Shown here: positions 32,121 through 44,454 of the stretch, piece by piece
How positions within the stretch are numbered: position 1 is the first letter of the stretch
How the letters are laid out: each line of letters starts with the position of its first letter
NCBI RefSeq assembly: GCF_023898315.1
Contig: NC_064614.1
Span: forward strand, 114,669,501 to 114,733,500
From: Schistocerca nitens
Lineage: Eukaryota > Arthropoda > Insecta > Orthoptera > Acrididae
Direction: 5' to 3'
Length of the DNA stretch: 64,000 nucleotides
Program-made: the position numbers and the translations under genes
Notes under the pieces: generated by a model
Database searches by the model: none
The model's input: the letters and a program-made list of their open reading frames with translations, nothing else
What the model was told of the DNA's origin: nothing

Positions 32121-32310
32121 CCGGCCGCGGGTGTCTAGTGGTTCTAGGCGCGCAGTCCGGAACCGCGGGACTGCTACGGTCGCAGGTTCGAATCCTGCCT
32201 CGGGCATGGATGTGTGTGATGTCCTTAGGTTAGTTATGTTTAAGTAGTTCTAAGTTCTAGGGGACTGATGACCACAGAAGTTAAGTCCCATAGTGCTCAG
32301 AGCTATCTGA
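32121..32310 (+). mobile_element. SINE (Leu/Ser-like tRNA head)
   Basis: Full-length plus-strand copy: GCCGGCCGCGGGTGTC head, box B GGTTCGAATCC, full tail ending CAGAGCTATCTGA. Target duplication ACACGTGGAAAG / ACACGTGAAAAG at 32109-32120 and 32311-32322. The 260 bp before it (31861-32120) are unassigned. Confidence 0.95.
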
Positions 32311-32322
32311 ACACGTGAAAAG

Positions 32323-33230
32323 TAGACGCGGCCACGCGGGCGACCTAGGAGCCGGAACGCTGCAGTGCCTCTGGAGGCCACGGCTTTATCGCGTCTCCTG
32401 GTTGGACGGGATGTCTGGGCGCTTGCAGGCAGTTGGCTGTGGCCTGATCGACTGTGCCGCCTCACACCGCAGTTCTGCGTTCGCCACAGCGCACGGCAGG
32501 CGGCTGCAGCAGCACCAGCACCATGATCGGCTACTTGAGGTACGACCCACACCCACACTAATGGCATCTGCGGGTTACTAACAACGTGGTGACTACCTGT
32601 CGTGGCCTACAGATGTAACAGAACTAAAGTTTCTTGTAGTTCCTTAGCCATTAATCGGAATTTTACTTCTAACGAAGATGGAGTGCATCAAATCGAAGCC
32701 AGTCCTTGTTTACATTCTCGTTCATATTAGCATCATGCGTTTCAGGAGATGTACTATTAAGCCTACTTTACACCAGCGACTTTTTTCTCGAAATTGACTA
32801 CTTGTGATACATACCCAGATTACCAATCAGTCGCATCTCGAATCTCATTTTGCGACACTTTATCTATGCTTGAGACTAAATGTGTGATACATCCACACGA
32901 ATGTATCACTCTGAACATAGCATAGCATTTATAATAAATTACTACGTAATCTAACTGATATTTTATTTTAATTCACATATATTGATAGTTTGGGTTTCAA
33001 TACTGTTTCGGTTTGCACTATATGCGTGCTTCAAAATTACACCGACAAACTTTGAGCGCATATAGAAGGTGTCTTCAGAAATAAAATGTACTTGTTGAAT
33101 AGAAGAGCTGTGTTTCACAGTAGGGAAGATGTGCAGGTACTCATAGCTTCTCGAGTATGCGTTTTAGACCTCTGTTTACTGGAATTTTTATTTTCTTGTT
33201 CCGATCCATACAACTACCTCTGGAAATTGC
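32323..33230. other. Unassigned; CpG-rich first 250 bp, AT-rich remainder
   Basis: Positions 32323-32560 are GC- and CpG-rich, ending CAGCACCAGCACCATGATCG and soon after a GAGGTACGA string that resembles a splice donor. This could be a first exon of a cellular gene but nothing confirms it. From 32600 to 33230 the sequence is AT-rich and unrecognised. Confidence 0.35.
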
Positions 33231-33241
33231 CTATCCCATAT

Positions 33242-33939
33242 ATCAGCTGGCAGAGCACTTGCCCGCGAAAGGCAAAGGTCCCGAGCTCGAGTCTCGGTCC
33301 GGCACACAGTCTTAATCTGCCAGGAAGTTTCATATCAGCGCACACTCCTCTGCAGAGTGAAAATCTCATTCTGGAAACATCCCCAAGGCTGTGGCTAAGC
33401 CATGTCTCCGCAATATCCATTCTTTCAGGAGTGCTAGTTCTGCATGGTACGCAGGAGAGCTTCTGTACAGTTTGGAAGGTAGGAGACGAGGTGCTGGCAG
33501 AAGTAAAGCTGTGAGGACGGGGCGCGAGTCGTGCTTGGGTAGCTCAGTTGGCAGAGCACTTGCCCGCGAAAGGCAAAGGTCCTGAGTTCGAGTCTCGGTC
33601 CGGCACACAGTCTTAATCTGCCAGGAAGTTTCATATCAGCGCACACTCCTCTGCAGAGTGAAAATCTCATTCTGGAAACATCCCCAAGGCTGTGGCTAAG
33701 CTATGTCTCCGCAATATCCATTCTTTCAGGAGTGCTAGTTCTGCATGGTACGCAGGAGAGCTTCTGTACAGTTTGGAAGGTAGGAGACGAGGTGCTGGCA
33801 GAAGTAAAGCTGTGAGGACGGGGCGCGAGTCGTGCTTGGGTAGCTCAGTTGGCAGAGCACTTGCCCGCGAAAGGCAAAGGTCCTGATTTCGAGTCTCTGT
33901 GCGACGCACAGTTTTAATCTGCCAGGAAGTTTCAAGTTT
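33242..33939 (+). mobile_element. tRNA-like SINE multimer, 301-bp unit, about 2.3 copies
   Basis: The segment TAGCTCAGTTGGCAGAGCAC, followed by CTTGCCCGCGAAAGGC and GAGTTCGAGTCTC, looks like a tRNA with boxes A and B. It recurs at 33250, 33551 and 33852, exactly 301 bp apart each time, with spacer sequence CCAGGAAGTTTCATATCAGC to GGGGCGCGAGTCGTG between. The three tRNA-like parts cannot be ordinary tRNA genes because the spacer is duplicated with them. The whole array is flanked by CTATCCCATAT at 33231-33241 and 33940-33950, so it appears to have inserted as one piece. Units one and two are almost identical. Confidence 0.9.
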
Positions 33940-34186
33940 CTATCCCATATTGTTAGCAACAACAGTGCCGGTACTTGTGTTCCACTGTCAGAACTATCAG
34001 AACGATTTCCGCTTATAACTTCCGACACGTCCTTTTCCGGAACAGAGTCCGTTACATCAGACTGGTACATATATCCTTCTCCATCATCCCTGAAAGTGTG
34101 AAACATCGTCACATAATCACCCTCTATATATACACACTAACACGCTCTGGCGCCTATAACTACGTCATGCCAGACACGGGTTCTTA

Positions 34187-37000
34187 CATCTACACTATGT
34201 GATTACTCTGCTGTTCACAATTAAGTGCCTGCCAGAGGGTTCACTGAACAACATTCAAGCTCTCTCTCTACCGTTCCACTCTCGAACGGCGCGCGGGGAA
34301 AACGAGCACTAAAATTTTTCTGTGCGAGCTTTGATTTCTCTTATTTTTTCGTGATGATCATTTCTCACTATGTTTTCGCAATCGGAGGAGAAAACTGATG
34401 ATTGAAATTTCATGAGAAGATCCCGTCGCAACGAAAAACGCCTTTGTTTTAATGATTGCCACTCCAATTCACGTATATGTCTCTGACATTATCTCCCCTA
34501 TTTCGCGATAATACAAAACAAGCCGCCCTTCTTTGAACTTTTTCGATGTCCCGCCAATCCCACCTGATATAGATCCCACACCGCACAGCAATACTCCAGA
34601 ATAGGGCGGACAACTTTGGTGTAAACAGACTCTTTAATAGACCTGTTGCATCTTCTAAGTGTTCTGCCAATGAATCTCAGTCTTTGGTTTGCCCTACCCA
34701 CAACATTATCTATGTGATCGTTCCAATTTAGGTTAGTAGTAATTGTAATCCCTAATCATTTAGTTGAATTTACAGCCTTCAGATTTGTGTGAATTATCGC
34801 GTAATAAAAATTTAGCGGATTTCTTTTAAACTCATGTGAATAACTTCACACTTTTCTTTATTCAGGGTCAATTGCCACTTTTCGCAACATGCAGATATCT
34901 TATCTAAAGCAGTTTGCAATTCGTTTTGGTCATCTCATGAGTTTACAAGACTGTAAATGACAGCATCATCTGCAAATAATCTAAGTTGGCTACTCAGATT
35001 GTCTCCTATGTCGTTAATATGGATCAGGAACAATAGAGGGCCTATAACAATTCCTTGGGGAACGCCGGATATTACTTCTATTTCACTCGATGACTTTCCT
35101 TATTACTATGAACTGTGACCTTTCTGACAGGAAATTACGAGTCCACTCGCACAGTAGAGGTGGTATTCCATAGGCACGCAGTTTGGTTAGAAGACGCTTG
35201 TGAGGAACGGTGTCGAAAGCCTTCTAGAAATCTAAAACTATGGAATCAATTTGACATCCCCTGTTATAGCACTCATTACTTCATGAGTATAAAGAGCTAG
35301 TTGTGTTTCGCAAGAACGATATTTTCTGAATCCGTACTGACTATGTGTCAATAAATCGTTTTCTTCGGGGTACTTTATAATGTTCGAATACAGTATATGT
35401 TCCAAAACCCTACTGCTAATCTACATTAGTGATACGGGCCTGTAATTCAGCGGATTACTCCTATTTCCTTTTTGGCTATTGGTGTGACTTGAGCATTTTC
35501 CAGTTTTAAGGTACGGATCTTTCTGTGAGCGAGCGCTTGTATGTAACTGCTAAATATGGAGCTATTGTATCAGCATACTCTGAGAGGGACCTGACTGGTA
35601 TACAATCTGGACCGGAGGCCTTGCCTTTATTAAGTGAATTAAGCTGCTTTGCTACACCGAGGATATCTACTTCTACGTTTCTCATCTTGGCAGTTGTTCT
35701 TGATTGGAATTCAGGAATATTTATTTCGTCTTCGTTGGTGAAGGAGTTTCGCAAAACCGTGTATAATAACTCTGCTTTGGTGGCACTGTCATCAGTGAAT
35801 TCACCGTTGGTATCGCGTAGTGAAGGTATTGCTTGCTTCTTGCCACTGGTGTGCTTTATGTATGAGCAGGATTTCTTTGGGTTTTCTGCCAGATTCCGAG
35901 ACAGAGTTTAATTGTGGAAATTATTAAAAGCATCTCGCATTGAAGAACGCGCTATATTTCGAACTTCTGCAAAACTTTGCCAATCTTGGTAATTTTGCGT
36001 TCTTTTAAATTTTGCATGCTTTTTTCGTTGCTTCTGCAACAGCGATCTGTCCCGTTTTGCGTTTTGTGTACCATAGGGGATCAGTACCTTCACTTATTAA
36101 TTTATGTAGTATATATCTTTCAATTGCCGTCGATACTATCTTTTTGAAATCGTTCCACATCTTTTTTACGCTTACGTGATCAGATCGGAAGGAGTGAAGA
36201 CTGTCTCTTAAAAAGGCGTTAAGAGCACTTTTATCTGCTTTTTTTAAATATGTGTACTTCGCGTTTTTTTGATGGTTGTGGGTGTTGCGGTATTCAGCCT
36301 AGCAGCAACTGCATTGTGGTCGCCAATCCCTGTATTCGTCATGATACTCCCAATTTGTCCAGGATTACTTGTTGCTAAGAGGTCAAGTATGCTTTCGCAA
36401 GCATATACGCTTCGAGTTGGCTCATGAACTAATTGTTCAAAATAATTTTCTGGGAAAGCATTCAGTACAATTTCGGATGACGTTTTATGCCTGCCGCTGG
36501 CTTTAAACGTATAATTTTTCCAGCATATCGAAGGTAAATTGAAGTCGCCACCGACTATAATTGTATGAGTGGGGTACCTATTTGAAATGAGACTCAATTT
36601 TTCTTTGAACTGTTTAGCAATTATATCTTCTGAGTCGGGGGCAATCGGTAAAAACATCCAGTAAATAGTTTAGTCCGATTGTCAAGTTCAACCTCTACCC
36701 ATACTATTTCGCAGGAACTATCTAATTCAATTTCACTAAAAGGTAAACTACTTTTGACAGCAATAAATAATCCACCACCAACTGCATTTAATCTATCCTT
36801 TCTGAACACTGTTAGGTCGCTTGAAAAAATTTCGGCTGAACTTACTTCTGGCTTTAATCAGCTTCTCGTACCTATAACTATTCGAGCTTCAGTGCTTTCT
36901 ATTAGGGCTTGGAGCTCTGGTTCTTTCCCAACACAGCTATGACAATTTACAACTACAACACCGACCGATTCTACGACCACCTTACTGTGTTTTACCTGCC
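34187..37000 (-). mobile_element. CR1-like LINE, second family, heavily mutated
   Basis: Read on the minus strand, endonuclease blocks come first: FRKDRLNAVGGGLFIAV (36809), VGGDFNLPSICW (36560) and GIGDHNAV (36330). RT follows with LNKGKASGPDCIPV (35640), the LFADDAVIY active site (about 34965) and RPILEYCCAVWD (34590). There are at least six frame breaks, including one at 36620-36660. The 3' end is ACATCTACACTATGTGATTA at 34187. It resembles the LINE at 3062-7511 in plan but is a distinct subfamily. The 5' end near 37000 is approximate. Confidence 0.85.
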
Positions 37001-37580
37001 CGCTTTAGATGGACGCCCTTTCTCATTTTGTTCTTCAAGACATCTCGTGCATCCCCTCGAACTTCGTCGATGTAATTTTGAAACATCCTGTAGATTTATT
37101 CATTTTTTTTTTTTACTATCGATCCCTAACTATAAGGAACAGAGAAGCCAGTTTGAGATCCGAACCACAGAAAGTCAAATGTCCTGTCCCTGCAGGCTTG
37201 GAATCAGACAGAAGGAATTCTAGTTCGGATTATGTGCAAGAGCAGTTTTTAAAATTTTTCTAACTTCAATATTTTCGTTTAACTACATTTTTAGTAATTC
37301 ATCGTTATGTGACCAGTGTCTTTTAAGGTTTTCGTTTCTGTATTTATGTGGTCGTTGAGTGTGGAGTGAATTTTACCCCAATACAACCACTGTGTAGTCT
37401 GCGTAAGTCAGACAGCATCTCTTCTAGTTGCATTCACGTATGAAGCGTATGCTTGCTATAACTAATCTAATCCTGTTTTCCCAGTCGCTGTGGGAGAGAT
37501 ACACAGAATTCTGTAGTACTCTGCAATCCTACATAACTCAACTAATAGTAGTTCTTGTAAATTTATAAACAGACATTCGT
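37001..37580. other. Unassigned spacer
   Basis: The first 250 bp may be the leader of the LINE that starts at 37000 on the minus strand. The rest is AT-rich with no recognised feature. Confidence 0.4.
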
Positions 37581-37581
37581 G

Positions 37582-40500
37582 GGGTTTGTTGATGTTGTTG
37601 TTGTTGTTGTTGCTGTTGTGGTCTTCAGTCCAGAGACTGGTTTGATGCAGCTCTCCATGCTACTCTATCCTGTGCAAGCTTCTTCATCTCCCAGTACTTA
37701 CTGCAACCTACATCCTTCTGAATCTGCTTAGTGTATTCATCTCTTGGTCTACCTCTACGATTTTTACCCTCCACGCTGCCCCCCCCCCCCCCCAATGCTA
37801 AATTTGTGATCCCTTGATGCCTCAGAACTTGTGCTACCAACCGGTCCCTTCTTCTTGTCAAGTTGTGCCACAAACTCCACTTCTCCCCAATTCTATTCAA
37901 TACCTCCTCATTAGTTATGTGATCTACCCATCTAATCTTCAGCATTATTCTGTGGCACCAAATTTCGAAACCATCTATTCTCTTCTTGTCTAAACCTTTA
38001 TCGTCCATGTTTCACATCCATACATGGCTAAATTCCATACAAATACTTTTATAAAAGACGTCCTGACACTTAAATCTATACTCGGTGCTAACAAATTTCT
38101 CTTCTTCAGGAACATTTTCCTTGCCATTGCCAGTCTACATTTTATATCCTCTATACTTCGACCATCATCAGTTATTTTGTTCCCTAAATAGCAAAACTCA
38201 TCTACTACTTTAAGTGTCTCATTTCCTAATCTAATTCCCGCATCATCACCCGATTTAATTAGACTAAATTCCATTATCCTCGTTTTGCTTTAGTTTATGT
38301 TCATCTTATATCCTCCTTTGAAGACTCCGTCCATTTCGTTCAACTGCTTTTACAGGTCCTTTGCTGTCTCTTACAGAATCACAATGTCTTCAGTAAATCT
38401 CAAAATTTTTTACTTCTTCTCCATAGATTTTAAATATAGATTGAATAACATCGGTAATAGGCTACAACCCTCTCTCACTCCCTTCCCAACCACTGCTTCC
38501 CTTTCATGCCCCTCATCTCTTATAACTGCCATCTGGTTTCTGTACAAATTGTAAATAGCCTTTCGCTCCCTGTATTTTACGCCTACCACCTTTACAATTT
38601 GAAAGAGAGCATTCCAGTCAACATTGTCAAAAGCTTTCTCTGAGTTTACAAATGTTAGAAACGTAGGTTTGCCTTTCCTTAATGTATTTTCTAAGAGGAG
38701 TCGTAGGATCAGTATTGCCTCATGTGTTCCAACATTTCTACGGAATTCAGACTCATCTTCCCCGAGATCGTCTTCTACCAGTTTTTCCGTTCGGCTGTAA
38801 AGAATTAGTATCAGTATTTTGTAGCCATCACTTGTGAAACTGATAAGTCCGTAATTTTCACATTTGTCAACACTTGCTTTCTTTTGAGATTGGAATCATT
38901 ATATTCTTCTTGAAGTCTGAGGGTATTTCGTCTGTCTCATATGTCTTGCTCACCAGATGGTAGAGTTTTGACAGGGCTGGTTCTCCTAAGGATATCAGTA
39001 GTTTCAATGGAATGTTGTCTACTCCCGGAGCCATGTTGCGACTTGGGTTTTTCAGTGCTTTGTCAAATTCTTCATGCAGTGTCATATCTCCCATTTCATC
39101 TTTATCTACGTCTTCTTTCATTTCAATAACATTGCTGTCAAGTACATCGCCCTTCTACAGACCCTCAACATACTCCTTCCATCTTTCTGCATTGCCCTCT
39201 TTGATTAGAACTTGGTTTCCATTTGAGCTCTTGATATTCATACAAGTGGTTCTCTTTTCTCCGAAGGTCTCTTTAATTTTCCTGTAGGCGGTATCTATCT
39301 TTCCCCTATTGATATATACCTCTACATCGTTACATTTGACCTCTAGCAATCCCTGATTAGCCACTTTGCGCTTCCTGTCGATCTCATTTTTGAGACGTTT
39401 GTATTCCTTTTTGCCAGCTTCATTTACTGCAATTTTATATTTTCTCTTCCCGTCAGTTAAATTCAATATCTCTTCTGCTATCCTACGATTTCTGCTACAA
39501 CTCGTCTTTCTACCTACTTGATACTCTGCTGCCTTCACTATTTCATCTCTCAAAGCTACCCATTCTATTTTATTTCTTTCCCCTGTTCCTGTCAATCGTT
39601 GGCTAATGCTCTCTCTGAAACTCTTTACAACCTCTGGTTCTTTCAGTTTATGCAGGTCCCATCTCCTTAAATTCCCACCTTTTCGCAGTTTCTTCAGTTT
39701 TAATCTACAGTTCATAACCAACAGATCGTGGGCAGATTCCACATCTGCCCCTGGAAATGTCTTACAATTTAAAACCTGGGTCCTGAATCTCTGTCTTACC
39801 ATTATATAATCTATCTGAGACCTTCCAGTATCTCCAGGCTTCTTCCATGTATGCAACCTTCTTTCGTGATTCTTAAACCAAGTGTTAGCTACGATTTAGT
39901 AATGCTGTGTGAAATATTCTACCATGCGGTTTCCTTTCAATTCTTTCCCCATTCCATTTTCACCTACTACTTTTCTTTCTCTTCCTTTTCCTACTGTAGA
40001 ATTCCAGTCCCCCTGAATATTAAATTTTCGTCTCCCTTCACTATGTGAATGATTTCTTTTATCTCATGATACATTTCTTCAGTCTCTTCGTCATCTGCGG
40101 AGATAGTTAGCATATATACTTGTACTAGTGTGGTAGGCGTGGGCTTGGTGTCTATCTTGGCTACAATAATTCGTTCATATGTTGTTTGTAGTAGCTTTTT
40201 TATTCATTATTAAACCTACTCCTGCATTACTCCTATTTCATTTTGTATTCAAAACCCTCTATTCACCTGACCAGAAGTCTTTTTCCTCCTGCCACTATAT
40301 CTAACTTTAATCTACTCACATCCCTATTTAAATTTTCTAACCTAGCTGCCCGATTAAGGGATCTGACATTCCACGCTCCGATCCGTAGAACGCCAGTTTT
40401 GTTTCACCTAATAACGACGTCCTCCAGAATAGTCCCCGCCCGGATATCCGAATGAGGGACTATTTTACCTCCGGAAAGAGAATGCCATCATAATTTAACC

Positions 40501-40840
40501 ATACAGTAAAGCTGCATGCCCTCGGTAAAAATTACGGCTCTAGTTTACCCTTGCTTTCAGTCGTTCGCAGTACCAGCACAGCAAAACCATTTTGGTTAAT
40601 GTTACAAGGACAGATCAGTCAATCATCCAGACTGTTTCCCCTGTAACTACTGAAAAGGCTGCTGCCCCTCTTCAGGAACCACAAGCTTGTCTGGTCTCTC
40701 AAGTTTGTCTGGCCTCTCCGTTGTGGTTGCACCTACGGTACGGTTATCTGTATCGCTGAGGCACGCAAGCCTCTCCACCAATTGCAAGCTCCACGGTGCA
40801 TGAACGGTGGGGGGGTTTAGCGTCTGCTACTTCAGGTTGT
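37582..40840 (-). mobile_element. Endonuclease/RT-type LINE with AAC-repeat tail
   Basis: A 3.26-kb minus-strand LINE. The leader starts near 40840. Endonuclease remains include RSQIDYIMVRQRF and GADVESAHDLLVMNC (39790-39720), with Ala for the expected Asp before HDLL. RT remains are APGVDNIPLKLL (39020), a damaged active site FTEDIVIL for FADDIVIL (38385), CYLGNKITDDGRS (38190) and AMYGCETWTI (38010). The last frame (38008-37625) has WCHRIMLKIRWVD and RGRPRDEY. It ends in a GTT run (AAC on the coding strand) at 37587-37612. Open stretches are 39856-39155, 39121-38867, 38274-37990 and 38008-37625. A 15-base C run at 37779-37793 lies in the last one. Clade is uncertain (RTE-like). Confidence 0.87.
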
Positions 40841-40849
40841 TCAGCATTT

Positions 40850-41210
40850 CCATGATGCTATGTCGCGAATCAAACAACCATGTGGGCAGTAGTCGTGGTG
40901 ATCTTCTCTGTACACGTTCAATATCTCGTTTTTAGTCTTATTCGGTATGGGTACCACATTTCTGTGAAATATTCTAGGAAACGACGCACAGTGTGTTTTA
41001 AGCACTTTCCTTTATAGTTTATTCAGCATTCTGTGACCGCTCCAAAATCTGCATGTTGCTGATGTAGGCATATCAACTTATTTATGTCTCCATCAGCTGT
41101 TACATCCAAGTATTTGTATAAATTGACTGATTCCCATTGTGCCTCATCGATTTTATAGACATAGAACATAACTTTCCTGCAATTATATTTCTGAACATTT
41201 AAGGCAAATC
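40850..41210 (-). pseudogene. LINE reverse transcriptase fragment (thumb region)
   Basis: Minus-strand reading gives VNLYKYLDVTADGDINK, which corresponds to the RT LGVxxD region, then NMQILERSQNAE and, further on, RDIERVQRRSPRLLP, typical of the CR1-like C-terminus. Stops and frameshifts are frequent. It sits directly upstream of the LINE at 37582-40840, which may have inserted beside or into it. Confidence 0.65.
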
Positions 41211-41699
41211 AGTGGCACGGTTAGGCAGTATAGCATACGGTGCGGATTTTAAACTGTTACTCCACCCCCTAACCCAACCCCACCCCCATCAACGCCGCAA
41301 AAATACCAAGTTCATTTTTTAGAAGCAGTTTTTCTGTACTAATGGTTAAGTTAAGCAGAGTATACTGTTAACAATTTTGAAAATAATTTTTATGAATGGA
41401 AAAAAATAAGTAAAAGGCTTTTTATAAATGACACAGTTTATTTGACTGTTAATGAAGCTGTACTAATAAACAAAGACTTTTTACTGATAGGTGACTTCTT
41501 TCTTTTTATGCAGCAAATTTTTAAACTGCATCATCAAAATCGGTATCTTCAGCCAAGTCATTTTCGACTGAGAAAATTTCCATACTGTTTGATTCAAAGT
41601 GGATCTAAGATATTCTTGAATTTCGAAAAATTCGTCTGACATAATGCTACCGAACCACACACACGCAATCAAGAAAAATCTTTAGGCCTAAATGAGGTT
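41211..41699. other. Unassigned AT-rich spacer
   Basis: No recognisable feature except a C-rich patch at 41262-41290. It may include the decayed C-terminal end of the hAT relic on the minus strand. Confidence 0.35.
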
Positions 41700-42830
41700 T
41701 TCAACGGATTCGGAAGGTTCATATTCGACTTCGATCTGTAACAATCTTAAAAATGTCGAACCAAGAGGCTCTTTTTTCGGAATGTTGGTAGCTTGCAGAA
41801 ATATTCGGAATATCTGCAAGAATGCCATCTTCAAAGTTCTCATAATAATTGTCAACTAAACTTTTTACCGTCTTCGGAAGTTCCGTTTCTAGGGTTTAAC
41901 CAGATTGCTTGGCTCTAAAATAACAAAACGATTGATATACCTTCCACGGTATTTCTTGTAGAGACCTGTCGATGCACTCTAACACTGATCCGCTCAGTTC
42001 CTGGTGTAAATCCAACGTCTTGTCTGTAGCCTTTCTCCAGGTACTACTTCCTGCTTCCTGATAGTTCTGCTTATTTCCACAGGAAAGCCAATCTTGTGTC
42101 CTTCACAGATGGAAGTGCTTCGTCATAAGGATAATTTCTGTTGTCTTTCAAGATGAACTTTAGACCTCTAACCATAGTAACACATATTCCGCAGCTGACG
42201 CTAGGAACCTGCAGATAATTATGAGCATGGCAGACTTCTTCTAAGGCAGTACTCCATACAAAAAAACGAGAAACAACACACTGTAGGCAGCAGAGTTTGA
42301 GCAGCTTTTTGGTGTCTATAGTTTCCAAAGAATCAGACAATTCCTCAGGGGCAGAGATATTCTTTCTCAAACACTTAAACACAGGCTTTACAACTTCGAA
42401 GTGAGCACTACACCATGTGTCTGAAAGTCTCGTAAACGTGACATCAACGGCTTTCGGGAAAGTCGTCCATCCGTGAGTAGAAGCTGAGTAAAGCGTACAA
42501 CCTTTCTAAAGTCCCGATAACGTTATGCAAAATGAAGCCGATGTATAAGCTCGTACTCTACACAGGTTGAGAGAACGATTTGCACTGAGTGAAAATAATG
42601 CCTTAGGTTTAAGTTCAAAAATTCTTGCTTGAATTCCTCAATGCACTCCAGCCATTGTCGAAGCACTGTCGTAACATTGCACTCATCACATTGTTAAATG
42701 CAGACCATAAGGTATTTAAAAAAATTTTACAGCGTCTGTCCCAGAACTTACAAATTTTGTCACACCCATGAAGGCTGGAATCCATTGCGGACCGCAACCC
42801 CGTACCTACGCCACTGAAGCAAGTTTCGCT
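41700..42830 (-). pseudogene. hAT-superfamily transposase relic (ZMYM1-like type)
   Basis: On the minus strand, pieces of a hAT transposase can be followed in order: CFDNGWSAL (42660; the family has CxDNG near the first catalytic block), ANRSLNLCRVRAY (42570; aligned with the His-Ser-Leu-Asn-Leu block), STHGWTTFPKAV (42490), RLSDTWCSAHFEVVKPVF (42440; where the family has LSDTRWSAR) and the open stretch 42382-42071 containing LQCVVSRFFV and LQVPSVSCG. Frame changes occur between the first blocks. The C-terminal dimerisation region is not clear. No ends were found. The assignment rests on the order of blocks, not on single motifs. Confidence 0.65.
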
Positions 42831-42879
42831 GTTGGACTTAAAAGCTTATCAAAATCTAACTACAGATGATAATAGGGGT

Positions 42880-43965
42880 CCGAATGACAGAATACTGATG
42901 TTTGCCAGATAAACCTGAAACGCGAATAATTCTTTGTGAATGGCACGTTCAAGAGTCTGAGGAAGCAGTTTGGACAGTTGTTTATACTCCACGCCGACTT
43001 CAATAGTCCTTGGCAAGAAAAACGCAACATTCCAGTTGTTTACACTTTGCTGCCAAACAAAAAGGGAGAAACACCTGAAGATTTTTTTAAAGTCATTAAA
43101 ACTAACGTGCCCGGATGGAACCTTGCGTTTCTGATGATAAACTTCGAAATTTTCATCGTCCAGGCAGCTAGCAATTTGTTTTCTGGCAGACATTACTGGC
43201 TGCAATTATCATTTTAATCAATGTCTGTGGAAACAAGTTCAGTGTTGTGGTCTCGTTCCAGTCTATAAGGAAAACGAGGAACTACACTGTCTCGTAAGGA
43301 CGTCTTCTGCTCCAGCACATCTTCCCCTGGATATGTTGGAGGATGGTTGGCTGTGTTTTCAGGAGAGCAAGACTGAAAACTAAAAGCTTCAGGACGCTTA
43401 TGACTATTTTGTGGACCAGTGACTCGATAATGAATACATGCCAAGAGAGATGTGGAATTGCAGTGAAAGGCGTGATCGCATTGAAGTCTCAGAAGGATGC
43501 ACCGAAGAATAAATACATTAATATCTAAAGTTCATCTGAATGTTTACTCATTAGTAAAAAATCTTCGAGAAGATGCAGAGTACCATGGACGCGAGTTTTA
43601 CCGACTAATTTTAAACTATGATGGGAAAAGAAGAAAAAAATCAGCAACGAAGACTGACGAAACGATTGCAAAGCCTTTAAAGAAAGCCGGCCGGTGTGGC
43701 CGAGCGGTTCTAAGCGCTACAGTTTGGAACCGCGCGACCGCAACGGTTGCAGGTTCGAATCCTGCCTCGGGCATGGATGTGTGTGATGTCCTTAGGTTAG
43801 TTAGGTTTAAGAGGTTCTAAGGTCTAGGGGACTGATGACCTCAGATGTTAAGTCCCATAGTGCTCAGAGCCATTTGAACCATTTGAACCTTTAAAGAAAA
43901 TGCAAACTGATGAGAACTTGAGATCATTTCTGACACATGTGTCCTACGCACATAAGCTACAGTAA
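42880..43965 (+). pseudogene. MULE (Mutator-like) transposase relic, split by a SINE
   Basis: The MULE catalytic domain is readable: NGTFKSLRKQFGQLFILHAD (42936), IPVVYTLLPNKKGETPED, FLMINFEIFIVQAA (43140), then after a 1-base shift GCNYHFNQCLWKQVQ (43199), YFVDQ (43408), YMPREMWNCSERR (43434), HRRINTLISKVH (43499) and EYHGREFY. Family members have Asp in the first (DGTF) and second (DFE) blocks; both are Asn here through G-to-A changes. A SINE at 43686 interrupts KPLKK, and the frame resumes with MQTDENLRSFLTHV and stops at about 43962. It is an old relic. Confidence 0.85.
43686..43887 (+). mobile_element. SINE (Leu/Ser-like tRNA head), in MULE relic
   Basis: Full-length plus-strand copy with box A TGGCCGAGCGGTT and box B GGTTCGAATCC. 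The target duplication CCTTTAAAGAAA at 43674-43685 and 43888-43899 is perfect. It is the ACCTCAGATGTTAAG tail variant. Confidence 0.96.
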
Positions 43966-44454
43966 GGGAGAAAATGTCAGAATCATTTTAAATATTGAAA
44001 AGTAGTTTAATGTAATCATTGACAATCTTGTAAAAATTGTAAATAAATTTGATGGAACACGAAAAGGATCTACCTCCTCGTGATGTTTCCTTGAACTAAA
44101 CAAAGTCGGCTATATGTCTCTTGAAACTTGTAAAATATTCTGTAATGAAGACTAACAAGACTATCTCAAAGGCCAAACCTTTTCTTTTGAATAACCGCAG
44201 AATTCGTCTTGAGAGGTTCTTAGAATCAATAATCTTGCAGCGGAAACGCAGGCATATGACATTAATTAAATCCATACTTTCTTCCCTGTTATAAAACAAA
44301 GCAAGCCAGAATGAAACCGGTAAGCAAAAGATAAATTTTCCTAAAAAATCGACTGGTAGCTGTTTTACAACCTGTCAACATACAATTATTGAGCTATATG
44401 AAATAAAATTGTTATAGCTTCTGAACGATTTGCGTTACGATATTCAGACCGCTC
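43966..44454. other. Unassigned AT-rich spacer
   Basis: No recognised coding sequence; a 67-codon minus-strand frame (44096-44299) has no domain. May hold the 3' flank of the MULE and the 5' flank of the next transposon. Confidence 0.4.

Noticed and set aside
33250-33900. Three apparent tRNA genes 301 bp apart
   Set aside because: Their flanks repeat with them, the first lacks part of the D-arm region, the anticodon loop is unusual and the array has one target duplication around it. This is a SINE multimer, not functional tRNA genes.
33242-33939. CRISPR-like regular repeats
   Set aside because: The repeat unit is 301 bp with no short unique spacers, there are no cas genes, and the genome is clearly eukaryotic.
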